DNA from: Hydractinia symbiolongicarpus
Taxonomy: Eukaryota; Cnidaria; Hydrozoa; Anthoathecata; Hydractiniidae
Assembly (NCBI RefSeq): GCF_029227915.1
Contig: NC_079881.1
Location: forward strand, 23,041,501-23,105,500
DNA length: 64,000 nucleotides
Direction of reading: 5' to 3'
Position 1 is the first letter of the stretch, and every line of letters starts with the position of its first letter. Under the pieces are notes generated by a model that was not told the origin of the DNA, did no database searches, and saw only the letters and a program-made list of their open reading frames with translations. The position numbers were made by a program, and so were the translations under genes. Shown piece after piece: positions 24,009-37,000 of this stretch.

Positions 24009-27000
24009 TAATTGAACTGATTCTGAACTGTGACCTCATAAATGTGATAAATGAGCCAATTGGTCTCCAAGCAATTACATTCTTCTTAATTTGACATGAT
24101 TGCTGGAAATCAGCGATTACATTAGGCTCTGTGGTAGCGCTTTATTTAAAATTTTAGATAAATAAGACTTTTCTTACTGTGGGACCAATCCTGGCCGTTA
24201 GCACTCGCTGAATAAATAGGATCTGTTCCAAAGACTACATTTCATTGACTTTCTAGCGGCATAAATCCGTTTGAGTTACAACGGTTGCGTCACATATTCG
24301 TACCAACATGTATTTAGCGATAGTATTCGGATAATACTAGGTTGCATCACTTTAAACAGTAAAACGTTTGACTGTGGGACTTAATTGAACTGATTTTGGA
24401 CTTTGACCTTATAAATGTGATAAATGAGCCAGCTTGACTACAAGAACTAACATTCTTCTTAATTTGACATGATTGCTGGATCTCAGCGATTACACTGGGC
24501 GCCGTGGTAGCGCTTTATTAAAAAATTAAGAAAAATAAGTCATTCTTTACTGTGGGTCCAATCCTAGCCGTTAGTTCGCGCAAAAGAAATAGAGACAGTT
24601 TCAAAAACTACATTTCATTAATTTTCTAACGGTGTCAATCCGTTTGAATTACAACGGTTGCGTCACATATTCGTACCAACATGTATTTAGTGATTTCTTT
24701 CCGATATTACTAAGTTGTATCGCTTTTAACAGTGAAACGATTGACTGTGGGACTTAATTTAACTGATTCTGGACTGTGACCTTATAAATGTGATAAATGC
24801 GCCCATTGGCCTCCAAGGAATAACATTCTTCTTAATTTGACGTGATTGCTGGAATTCAGCGAGTACATTAGGCCCTGTGGTAGCGCTTTATTTAAAAATT
24901 TAGATAAATAAGACTTCTCTTACTTTAGGACCAATCCTGGCCGTTAGCACGCGCTGAATAAATAGGATCAGTTCCAAAGACTAAATTTCATTGACTTTCT
25001 AACGGCATAAATCCGTTTGAGTTACAACAGTTGCGTCACATATTCGTACCAACATGTTCTTAGCGATAGTATTCGAATATTACTAGGTTGCACCGTTTTT
25101 AACAGTGACACGATTGACTGTGGGACTTAATTGAACTGATTCTGGACTGTGACCTTATAAATGTGATAAATGCGCCCATTGGACTCCAAGGAATAACATT
25201 CCTCCTAATTCGACATGATTGCTGGAATTCAACGAGTACACTAGGCCCTGTGGTAGCGCTTTATTCAAAAATTTAGATAAATAAATCATTTTTTACTGTG
25301 GGACCAATCCTAGCCGTTAGTTCGCGCTGAAGAAATACAGACAGTTTCAAAAACTACATTTCAATAACTTTCTAACGGGGTCAATCCGTTTGAGTTACAA
25401 CGGTTGCGTCACATATTCGTACCAACATGTATTTAGTGATTTTCTTCCGATATTACTAAGTTGTATTACTTTTAACAGTGAAACGATTGACTGTGGGAAT
25501 TAATTGAACTGATTCTGGACTGTGACCTCATAAATGTGATAAATGAGCCAATTGGTCTCCAAGCAATTACATTCTTCTTAATTTGACATGATTGCTGGAA
25601 ATCAGCGATTACATTAGGCTCTGTGGTAGCGCTTTATTTAAAACTTTAGATAAATAAGACTTTTCTTACTGTGGGACCAATCCTGGCCGTTAGCACTCGC
25701 TGAATAAATAGGATCTGTTCCAAAGACTACATTTCATTGACTTTCTAGCGGCATAAATCCGTTTGAGTTACAACGGTTGCGTCACATATTCGTACCAACA
25801 TGTATTTAGCGATAGCATTCGGATAATACTAGGTTGCGTCACTTTAAACAGTGAAACGTTTGACTGTGGGACTTAATTGAACTGATTTTGGACTTTGACC
25901 TTATAAATGTGATAAATGAGCCAGTTTGACTACAAGAACTAACATTCTTCTTAATTTGACATGATTGCTGGAACTCAGCGATTACACTGGGCGCCGTCGT
26001 AGCGCTTTATTAAAAAATTAAGAAAAATAAGTCATTCTTTACTGTGGGACCAATCCTAGCCGTTAGTTCGCGCTAAAGAAATAGAGACAGTTTCAAAAAC
26101 TACATTTCATTGATTTTCTAACGGCGTCAATCCGTTTGAGTTACAACAGTTGCCTCACATATTCGTACCAACATGTACTTAGCGATAGTATTCGGATATT
26201 ACTAGGTTGCACCGTTTTTAACAGTTACACGATTGACTGTGGGACTTAATTTAACTGATTCTGGACTGTGACCTTATAAATGTGATAAATGCGCCCATTG
26301 GACTCCAAGGAATAACATTCTTCTTAATTTGACGTGATTGCTGGAATTCAGCGAGTACATTAGGCCCTGTGGTAGCGCTTTATTTAAAAATTTAGATAAA
26401 TAAGACTTCTCTTACTTTAGGACCAATCCTGGCCGTTAGCACGCGCTGAATAAATAGGATCAGTTCCAAAGACTAAATTTCATTGACTTTCTAACGGCAT
26501 AAATCCGTTTGAGTTACAAGAGTTGCGTCACATATTCGTACCAACATGTTCTTAGCGATAGTATTCGAATATTACTAGGTTGCACCGTTTTTAACAGTGA
26601 CACGATTGACTGTGGGACTTAATTGAACTGATTCTGGACTGTGACCTTATAAATGTGATAAATGCGCCCATTGGACTCCAAGGAATAACATTCCTCCTAA
26701 TTCGACATGATTGCTGGAATTCAACGAGTACACTAGGCCCTGTGGTAGCGCTTTATTCAAAAATTTAGATAAATAAATCATTTTTTACTGTGGGACCAAT
26801 CCTAGCCGTTAGTTCGCGCTGAAGAAATACAGTCAGTTTCAAAAACTACATTTCAATGACTTTCTAACGGGGTCAATCCGTTTGAGTTACAACGGTTGCG
26901 TCACATATTCGTACCAACATGTATTTAGTGATTTTCTTCCGATATTACTAAGTTGTATTACTTTTAACAGTGAAACGATTGACTGTGGGATTTAATTGAA

Positions 27001-28111
27001 CTGATTCTGGACTGTGACCTCATAAATGTGATAAATGAGCCAATTGGTCTCCAAGGAATTACATTCTTCTTAATTTGACATGATTGCTGGAAATCAGCGA
27101 TTACATTCGGCTCTGTGGTAGCGCTTTATTTAAAATTTTAGATAAATAAGACTTTTCTTACTGTGGGACCAATCCTGGCCGTTAGCACTCGCTGAATAAA
27201 TAGGATCTGTTCCAAAGACTACATTTCATTGACTTTCTAGCGGCATAAATCCGTTTGAGTTACAACGGTTGCGTCACATATTCGTACCAACATGTGTTTA
27301 GCGATAGCATTCGGATAATACTAGGTTGCATCACTTTAAACAGTGAAACGTTTGACTGTGGGACTTAATTGAACTGATTTTGGACTTTGACCTTATAAAT
27401 GTGATAAATGAGCCAGTTTGACTACAAGAACTAACATTCTTCTTAATTTGACATGATTGCTGGAACTCAGCGATTACACTGGGCGCCGTCGTAGCGCTTT
27501 ATTAAAAAATTAATAAAAATAAGTCATTCTTTACTGTGGGACCAATCCTAGCCGTTAGTTCGCGCTAAAGAAATAGAGACAGTTTCAAAAACTACATTTC
27601 ATTGATTTTCTAACGGCGTCAATCCGTTTGAGTTACAACAGTTGCCTCACATATTCGTACCAACATGTACTTAGCGATAGTATTCGGATATTACTAGGTT
27701 GCACCGTTTTTAACAGTTACACGATTGACTGTGGGACTTAATTTAACTGATTCTGGACTGTGACCTTATAAATGTGATAAATGCGCCCATTGGACCCCAA
27801 GGAATAACATTCTTCTTAATTTGACGTGATTGCTGGAATTCAGCGAGTACATTAGGCCCTGTGGTAGCGCTTTATTCAAAAAGTTAGATGAATAAATCAT
27901 TTCTTACTGTGGGACCAATCCTAGCCGTTAGTTCGCGCTGAAGAAATACAGACAGTTTCAAAAACTACATTTCAATGACTTTCTAGTGGTATAAATTCGT
28001 TTGAGTTAAAACGGTTGCGTCACATATTCGTACCAACATGTATTTAGTGATTTTCTTCCGATATTACTAAGTTGTATTGCTTTTAACAGTGAAACGATTG
28101 ACTGTGGGAAT
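24009..28111. repeat. Array block 6: 1492-bp tetramer, two copies
   Basis: Monomer starts are 24009, 24382, 24755, 25128, 25501, 25874, 26247, 26620, 26993, 27366 and 27739. The unusual head 'cttaatttaactgattctgg' starts at 24755, 26247 and 27739, exactly 1492 bp apart. 'gttcttagcgatagtattcgaat' recurs at 25056 and 26548. 'ttgcctcacatattcg', a rare change in the core, recurs near 26150 and 27643. Copies differ by scattered bases, for example acaacagttg/acaagagttg near 25027/26519. The tetramer shares several monomer classes with block 5, so it is probably a later rearrangement of the same stock. Confidence 0.9.
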
Positions 28112-31095
28112 TAATTGAACTGATTCTGGACTGTGACCTCATAAATGTGATAAATGAGCCAATTGGTCTCCAAGCAATTACATTCTTCTTAATTTGACAT
28201 CATTGCTGGAAATCAGCGATTACATTAGGCTCTGTGGTAGCGCTTTATTTAAAATTTTAGATAAATAAGACTTTTCTTACTGTGGGACTAATCCTGGCCG
28301 TTAGCACTCGCTGGATAAATAGGATCTGTTCCAAAGACTACATTTCATTGACTTTCTAGCAGCATAAATCCGTTTGAGTTACAACGGTTGCGTCACATAT
28401 TCCTACCAACATGTATTTAGCGATAGTATTCGGATATTACTAGGTTGCATCGCTTTTAACAGTGAAACCCTTGACTGTGGGACTTAATTGAACTGATTTT
28501 AGACTTTGACATTATAAATGTGATAAATGAGGCAGTTTGACTACAAGAACTAACATTCTTCTTAATTTGACATGATTGCTGGAACTCAGCGATTACACTG
28601 GGCGCCGTGGTAGCGCTTTATTCAAAAATTAAGAAAAATAAGTCATTCTTTATTGTGGGACCAATCCTAGCCGTTAGTTCGCGCTGAAGAAATTGAGACA
28701 GTTTCAAAAACTACATTTCATTGATTTTCTAACGGTGTCAATTCGTTTGAGTTACAACGGTTGCGTCACATATTCGTACCAACATGTATTTAGCGATAGT
28801 ATTCGGATAATACTAGGTTGCATCACTTTAAACAGTGAAACGTTTGACTGTGGGACTTAATTGAACTGATTTTGGACTTTGACCTTATAAATGTGATAAA
28901 TGAGCCAGTTTGACTACAAGAACTAACATTCTTCTTAATTTGACATGATTGCTGGAACTCAGCGATTACACTGGGCGCCGTGGTAACGCTTTATTAAAAA
29001 ATTAAGAAAAATAAGTCATTCTTTACTGTGGGACCAATGCTAGCCGTTAGTTCGCGCTAAAGAAATAGAGACAGTTTCAAAAACTACATTTCATTGATTT
29101 TCTAACGGTGTCAATCCGTTTGAATTACAACGGTTGCGTCACATATTCGTACCAACATGTATTTAGCGATTTTTTTCCGATATTACTAAGTTGTATCGCT
29201 TTTAACAGTGAAACGATTGACTTTGGGACTTAATTGAACTGATTCTGGACTGTGACCTTACAAATGTTATAAATGAGCCAATTGGACTCCAAGGTATAAC
29301 ATTCTTCTTAATTTGACATGATTGCTGGAATTCAGCGATTACATTAGGCTCTGTGGTGGCGCTTTATTTAAAAATTTAGATAAATAAGACTTTTCTTACT
29401 GTAGGAACAATCCTGGCTGTTAGCACGCGCTGAATAAGTAGGATCAGTTCCAAAGACTAAATTTCATTGACTTTCTAACGGCATTAATCCGTTTGAGTTA
29501 CAACGGTTGCATCACATATTCGTACCAACATGTACTTAGCGATAGTATTCGGATATTACTAGTTGTACCGTTTTTAACAGTGACACGATTGACTGTGGGA
29601 CTTAATTGAACTGATTCTGGACTGTGACCTTATAAATGTGATAAATGCGCCCATTGGACTCCAAGGAATAACATTCTTCTTAATTTGACGTGATTGCTGG
29701 AATTCAGCGAGTACACTAGGCCCTGTGGTAGCGCTTTATTCAAAAATTTAGATAAATAAATCATTTCTTACTGTGGGACCAATCCTAGCCGTTAGTTCGC
29801 GCTGAAGAAATACAGACAGTTTCAAAAACTACATTTCAATGACTTTCTAACGGGGTCAATCCGTTTGAGTTACAACGGTTGCGTCACATATTCGTACCAA
29901 CATGTATTTAGTGATTTTCTTCCGATATTACTAAGTTGTATTGCTTTTAACAGTGAAACGATTGACTGTGGGAATTAATTGAACTGATTCTGGACTGTGA
30001 CCTCATAAATGTGATAAATGAGCCAATTGGTCTCCAAGCATTTACATTCTTCTTAATTTGACATGATTGCTGGAAATCAGCGATTACATTAGGCTCTGTG
30101 GTAGCGCTTTATTTAAAATTTTAGATAAATAAGACTTTTCTTACTGTGGGACCAATCCTGGCCGTTAGCACTCGCTGAATAAATAGGATCTGTTCCAAAG
30201 ACTACATTTCATTGACTTTCTAGCGGCATAAATCCGTTTGAGTTACAACGGTTGCGTCACATATTCGTACCAACATGTATTTAGCGATAGTATTCGGATA
30301 ATACTAGGTTGCATCACTTTAAACAGTGAAACGTTTGACTGTGGGACTTAATTGAACTGATTTTGGACTTTGACCTTATAACTGTGATAAATGAGCCAGT
30401 TTGACTACAAGAACTAACATTCTTCTTAATTTGACATGATTGCTGGAACTCAGCGATTACACTGGGCGCCGTGGTAGCGCTTTATTAAAAAATTAAGAAA
30501 AATAAGTCATTTTTTTACTGTGGGACCAATCCTAGCCGTTAGTTCGCGCTGAAGAAAAAGAGACAGTTTCAGAAACTACATTTCATTGATTTTCTAACGG
30601 TGTCAATCCGTTCGAGTTACAACGGTTGCGTCACATATTCGTACCAACATGTATTTAGTGATTTTTTTCCGATATTACTAAGTTGTATCGCTTTTAACAG
30701 TGAAACGATTGACTTTGGGACTTAATTGAACTGATTCTGGACTGTGACCTTACAAATGTTATAAATGAGCCAATTGGATTCCAAGGTATAACATTCTTCT
30801 TAATTTGACGTGATTGCTGGAATTCAGCGAGTACATTACGCTCTGTGGTAGCGCTTTATTAAAAACTTTAGATAAATAAGACTTTTCTTACTGTAGGACC
30901 AATCCTGGCCGTTAGCACGCGCCGAATAAATAGGATCAGTTCCAAAGACTAAATTTCATTGACTTTCTAACGGCATAAATCCGTTTGAGTTACAACGGTT
31001 GCGTCACATATTCTTACCAACATGTACTTTGCGATAGTATTCGGATATTACTAGGTGGCACCGTTTTTAACAGTGACACGATTGACTGTGGGACT

Positions 31096-32450
31096 TAATT
31101 GAACTGATTCTGGACTGTGACCTTATAAATGTGATAAATGCGCCCATTGGACTCCAAGGAATAACATTCTTCTTAATTCGACATGATTGCTATAATTCAG
31201 CGAGTACACTAGGCCCTGTGGTAGCGCTTTATTCAAAAATTTAGATAAATAAATCATTTTTTACTGTGGGACCAATCCTAGCCGTTAGTTCGCGCTGAAG
31301 AAATACAGACAGTTTCAAAAACTACATTTCAATGACTTTCTAACGGGGTCAATCCGTTTGAGTTACAACGGTTGCGTCACATATTCGTACCAACATGTAT
31401 TTAGTGATTTTGTTCCGATATTACTAAGTTGTATTGCTTTTAACAGTGAAACGATTGACTGTGGAATTAATTGAAATGATTCTGGAATGTGACCTCATAA
31501 ATGTGATAAATGAGCCAATTGGTCCCAAGGTATAACATTCTTCTTAATTTGACATGATTGCTGGAATTCAGCGATTACATTAGGCTCTGTGGTAGCGCTT
31601 TATTTAAAAATTTAGATAAATAAGACTTTTCTTACTGTAGGACCAATCCTGGCCGTTAGCACGCGGAATAAATAGGATCAGTTCCAAAGACTAAATTTCA
31701 TTGACTTTCTAACGGCATAAATCCGTTTGAGTTACAACGGTTGCGTCACATATTCTTACCAACATGTACTTTGCGATAGTATTCGGATATTACTAGGTGG
31801 CACCGTTTTTAACAGTGACACGATTGACTGTGGGACTTAATTGAACTGATTCTGGACTGTGACCTTATAAATGTGATAAATGCGCCCATTGGACTCCAAG
31901 GAATAACATTCTTCTTAATTCGACATGATTGCTGGAATTCAGCGAGTACACTAGGCCCTGTGGTAGCGCTTTATTCAAAAATTTAGATAAATAAATCATT
32001 TTTTACTGTGGGACCAATCCTAGCCGTTAGTTCGCGCTGAAGAAATACAGACAGTTTCAAAAACTACATTTCAATGACTTTCTAACGGGGTCAATCCGTT
32101 TGAGTTACAACGGTTGCGTCACATATTCGTACCAACATGTATTTAGTGATTTTGTTCCGATATTACTAAGTTGTATTGCTTTTAACAGTGAAACGATTGA
32201 CTGTGGGAATTAATTGAAATGATTCTGGAATGTGACCTCATAAATGTGATAAATGAGCCAATTGGTCCCAAGGTATAACATTCTTCTTAATTTGACATGA
32301 TTGCTGGAATTCAGCGATTACATTAGGCTCTGTGGTAGCGCTTTATTTAAAAATTTAGATAAATAAGACTTTTCTTACTGTAGGACCAATCCTGGCCGTT
32401 AGCACGCGGAATAAATAGGATCAGTTCCAAAGATTCATTGATCAGTTCCA
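31096..32450. repeat. Duplicated dimer, offset about 742 bp
   Basis: The pair starting at 31096 and 31468 is repeated by the pair at 31838 and 32211. Private variants shared by both copies are 'ttaccaacatgtactttgcg', 'ggtggcaccg', 'gaaatgattctggaatg', a two-base loss in 'ggt(ct)cccaagg', and a shortened 'acgcggaataaat'. The first copy has 'gctataattc' where the second has 'gctggaattc'. Confidence 0.85.
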
Positions 32451-32461
32451 AAGATTCATTG
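32420..32461 (+). repeat. 21-bp direct tandem microduplication
   Basis: The segment at 32420-32440, beginning 'atcagttccaaag' and ending 'attcattg', is repeated exactly at 32441-32461. It follows a small deletion in the same place: 'ccaaagactacatttcattg' of the normal unit has become 'ccaaagattcattg'. Together these changes make the monomer starting at 32211 385 bp long. I see this only once in the window, so it is a private, probably recent event. Confidence 0.95.
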
Positions 32462-34086
32462 ACTTTCTAGCGGCATAAATCCGTTTGAGTTACAACGGTT
32501 GCGTCACATATTCCTACCAACATGTATTTAGCGATAGTATTCGGATATTACTAGGTTGCATCGCTTTTAACAGTGAAACCCTTGACTGTGGGACTTAATT
32601 GAACTGATTTTGGACTTTGACCTTATAAATGTGATAAATGAGCCAGTTTGACTACAAGAACTAACATTCTTCTTAATTTGACATGATTGCTGGAACTCAG
32701 CGATTACACTGGGCGCCGTGGTAGCGCTTTATTAAAAAATTAATATAAATAAGTCATTCTTTACTGTGGGACCAACCCTAGCCGTTAGTTCGCGCTGAAG
32801 AAATAGAGACAGTTTCAAAAACTACATTTCATTGATTTTCTAACGGTGTCAATCCGTTTGAGTTACAACGGTTGCGTCACTTATTCGTACCAACATGTAA
32901 TTAGTGATTTTGTTCCGATATTACTAAGTTGTATTGCTTTTAACAGTGAAACGATTGACTGTGGGAATTAATTGATCTGATTCTGGAATGTGACCTTATA
33001 AATGTGATAAATGAGCCAATAGGTCTCCAGGGAATAACATTCTTCCTAATTTGACATAATTGCTGGAATTCAGCGATTACATTAGGCTCCGTGGTAGCGC
33101 TTTACTTAAAAATTTAGATAAATAAGACTTTCTTACTGTGGGACCAATCCTGGCCGTTAGCACGGGCTGAATAAATAGGGTCAGTTCCAAAGACTACATT
33201 ACATTGACTTTCTAGCGGCATAAATCCGTTTGAGTTACAATGGTTGCGTCACATATTCGTACCAACATGTATTTAGTGATTTTCTTCCGATATTACTAAG
33301 TTGCATTGCTTTTAATAGTGAAACGATTGACTGTCGGATTTAATTGAACTGATTCTGGAATGTGACCTTATATATGTGATAAATGAGCCAATTGGACTCC
33401 AAGGAATAACATTCTTCTTAATTTGATATGATTGCTGGAATTCAGCGAGTACACTAGGCCCTGTGGTAGCGCTTTATTTAAAAATTTAGATAAATAAATC
33501 ATTTTTTACTCTGGGACCAATCCTAGCCGTTAGTTCGTGCTGAAGAAATAGAGACAGTTTCAAAAACTACATTTCAATGACTTTCTAACGGGGTCAATCC
33601 GTTTGAGTTACAACGGTTGCGTAACTTATTCATACCAACATGTATTTAGTGATTTTGTTCCGATATTACTAAGTTGTATTGCTTTTACCAGTGAAACGAT
33701 TGACTGTGGGAATTAATTGATCTGATTCTGGAATGTGACCTTATGAATGTGATAAATGAGCCAATTGGTCTCCAAGGAATAACATTCTTCTTAATTTGAC
33801 ATGATTGCTGGAATTCACCGATTACATTAGGCTCTGTGGTAGCGCTTTATTTAAAAATTTAGATCAATAAGACTTTTCTTACTGTGGGACCAATCCTGGC
33901 CGTTAGTTTGCGCTGAAGAAATAGAGACAGTTTCTAAAACTACATTTCATTGATTTTCTAACGGTGTCCATCTGTTTGAGTTACAACGGTTGCGTCACTT
34001 ATTCGTACCAACATGTATTAAGTGATTTTGTTCCGATATTACTAAGTTGTATTGCTTTTAACAGTGAAACGATTGACTGTGGGAAT

Positions 34087-37000
34087 TAATTGATCTGATT
34101 CTGGAATGCGACCTTATAAATGTGATAAATGAGCCAATTGGTCTCCAAGGAATAACATTCTTCCTAATTTGACATGATTGCTGGAATTCAGCGATTACAT
34201 TAGGCTCTGTGGTAGCGCTTTATTTAAACATTTAGATAAATAAGACTTTTCTTACTGTGGGACCAATCCTGGCCGTTAGCACGGGCTGAATAAATAGGAT
34301 CAGTTCCAAAGACTACATTACATTGACTTTCTAGCGGCATAAATTTGTTTGAGTTACAACGGTTGCGTCACATATTCGTACCAACATGTATTTAGTGATT
34401 TTGTTCCGATATTACTAAGTTGTATTGCTTTTAACAGTGAAACGATTGACTGTGGGAATTAATTGATCTGATTCTGGAATGTGACCTTATAAATGTGATA
34501 AATGAGACAATTGATCTCCAAGGAATAACATTCTTCTTAATTTGACATGATTGCTGGAATTCAGCGATTACATTAGGCTCTGTGGTAGCGCTTTAATTAA
34601 AAATTTAGATAAATAAATCATTTTTTACTGTGGGACCAATCCTAGCCGTTAGTTCGCGCTGATGAATTCAGACAGTTTCAAAAACTACATTTCAATGACT
34701 TTCTAACGGGTTCAATCCGTTTGAGTTACAACGGTTGCGTCACATATTCGTACCAACATGTATTTAGTGTATTTTTTCGGATATTACTAAGGTGTATTGC
34801 TTTTTACAGTGAAACGATTGACTGTGGGAATTAATTGAACTGATTCTGGACTGTGACCTCATAAATGTGATAAATGAGCCAATTGGTCTCCAAGCAATTA
34901 CATTCTTCTTAATTTGACATGATTGCTGGAATTCAGCGATTACATTAGGCTCTGTGGTAGCGCTTTATTTAAAATTTTAGATAAATAAGAATTTTCTTAC
35001 TGTGGGACCAATCCTGGCCGTTAGCACTCGCTGAATAAATAGGATCTGTTCCAAAGACTACATTTCATTGACTTTCTAGCGGCATAAATCCGTTTGAGTT
35101 ACAACGGTTGCGTCACATATTCGTACCAACATATATTTAGCGATAGTATTCGGATATTACTAGGTTGCATCGCTTTTAACAGTGAATCGTTTGACTGTGG
35201 GACTTAATTGAACTGATTTTGGTCTTTGACCTTATAAATGTGATAAATGAGCCAGTTTGACTACAAAAACTAACATTCTTCTTAATTTGACATGATTGCT
35301 GGAACTCAGCGATTACACTGGGCGCCGTGGTAGCGCTTTATTAAAAATTAAGATGAATAAGTCATTTTTTACTGTGGGACCAATCCTAGCCGTTAGTTCG
35401 CGCTAAAGAAGTAGAGACAGTTTCAAAAACTACATTTCATTGATTTTCTAACGGTGTCAATCCGTTTGAGTTACAACGGTTGCGTCACTTATTCGTACCA
35501 ACATGTATTTAGTGATTTTGTTCCGATATTACTAAGTTGTATTGCTTTTAACAGTGAAACGATTGACTGTGGGAATTAATTGATCTGATTCTGAAATGTG
35601 ACCTTATAAATGTGATAAATGAGCCAATTGGTCTCCAAGGAATAACATTCTTCTTAATTTGACATGATTGCTGGAATTCAGCGATTACATTAGGCTCTGT
35701 GGTAGCGCTTTATTCAAAAATTTAGATAAATAAGACCTTTCTTACTGTGGGACCAATCCTGGCCGTTAGCACGGGCTGAATAAATAGGATCAGTTCAAAA
35801 AGACTACATTACATTGACTTTCTAGCGGCATAAATCCGTTTGAGTTACAATGGTTGCGTCACATATTCGTACCAACATGTATTTAGTGATTTTCTTCCGA
35901 TATTACTAAGTTGCATTGCTTTTAACAGTGAAACGATTGACTGTGGGATTTGATTGGTTTGATTCTGGAATGTAACCTTATAAATGTGATAAATGAGCCA
36001 ATTGGACTCCAAGGAATAACATTCTTCTTAATATGATTTGATTGCTGGAATTCAGCGATTACATTTGTGGTAGCGCTTTATTTAAAAATTAAGATAAATA
36101 AGTCATTTTTTACTGTGGGACCAATCCTAGCCGTTAGTTCGCGTTGAAGGCATAGAGACAGTTTCAAAAAGACTTCATTACATTGACTTTCTAGCGGCAT
36201 AAATCCGTTTGAGTTACAACGGTTGCGTCACATATTCGTACCAACATGTATTTAGTGATTTTCTTCCGATATTACTAAGTTGCATTGCTTTTAACAGTGA
36301 AACGATTGACTGTGGGATTTGATTGAACTGATTCTGGAATGTGACCTTATAAATGTGATAAATGAGCCAATTGGACTCCAAGGAATAACATTCTTCTTAA
36401 TTTGATATGATTCCTGGAATTCAGCGATTACATTAGACTCTGTGGTAGCGCTTTATTTAAAAATTTAGATAAATAAATCATTTTTTACTGTGGGACCAAT
36501 CCTAGCCGTTAGTTTGCGCTGAAGAAATACAGACAGTTTCAAAAACTAAGTTTCATTGACTTTCTAGCGGCATAAATCCGTTTGAGTTACAACGGTTGCG
36601 TCACATATTTGTACCAACATGTACTTAGCGATAGTAATCGGATATTACTAGGTTGCACCGCTTTTAACAGTGAAACGATTGACTGTGGGACTTAATTGAA
36701 CTGATTCTGGACTGTGACCTTATAAATGTGATAAATGAGCCAATTGGACTCCAAGGAATAACATTCTTCTTAATTCGACATGATTGCTTGAATTCAGCGA
36801 GTACACTAGGCCCTGTGGTAGCGCTTTATTTAAAAATTTAGATAAATAAATCATTTTTTACTGTGGGACCAATCCTAGCCGTTAGTTCGCGCTGAAGAAA
36901 TAGAGACAGTTTCAAAAATTACATTTCAATGACTTTCTAACGGGGTCAATCCGTTTGAGTTACAACGGTTGCGTCACATATTCGTACCAACATGTATTTA

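Larger units (their letters stand above)
28112..34086. repeat. Array block 7: mixed monomers with a recent dimer duplication
   Basis: Monomer starts are 28112, 28485, 28858, 29231, 29603, 29976, 30349, 30723, 31096, 31468, 31838, 32211, 32596, 32969, 33341 and 33714. Units at 29231 and 30723 share the 'gactttgggac' and 'ttacaaatgtta' head (1492 bp apart). A dimer is repeated at about 742 bp: 'ggtcccaagg' at 31521 and 32264, 'acgcggaataaat' at 31661 and 32403, and the tail 'ggtggcaccg' near 31055 and 31797. From about 32900 the head changes to 'attgatctgattctggaatg', which dominates the next block. Confidence 0.87.
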
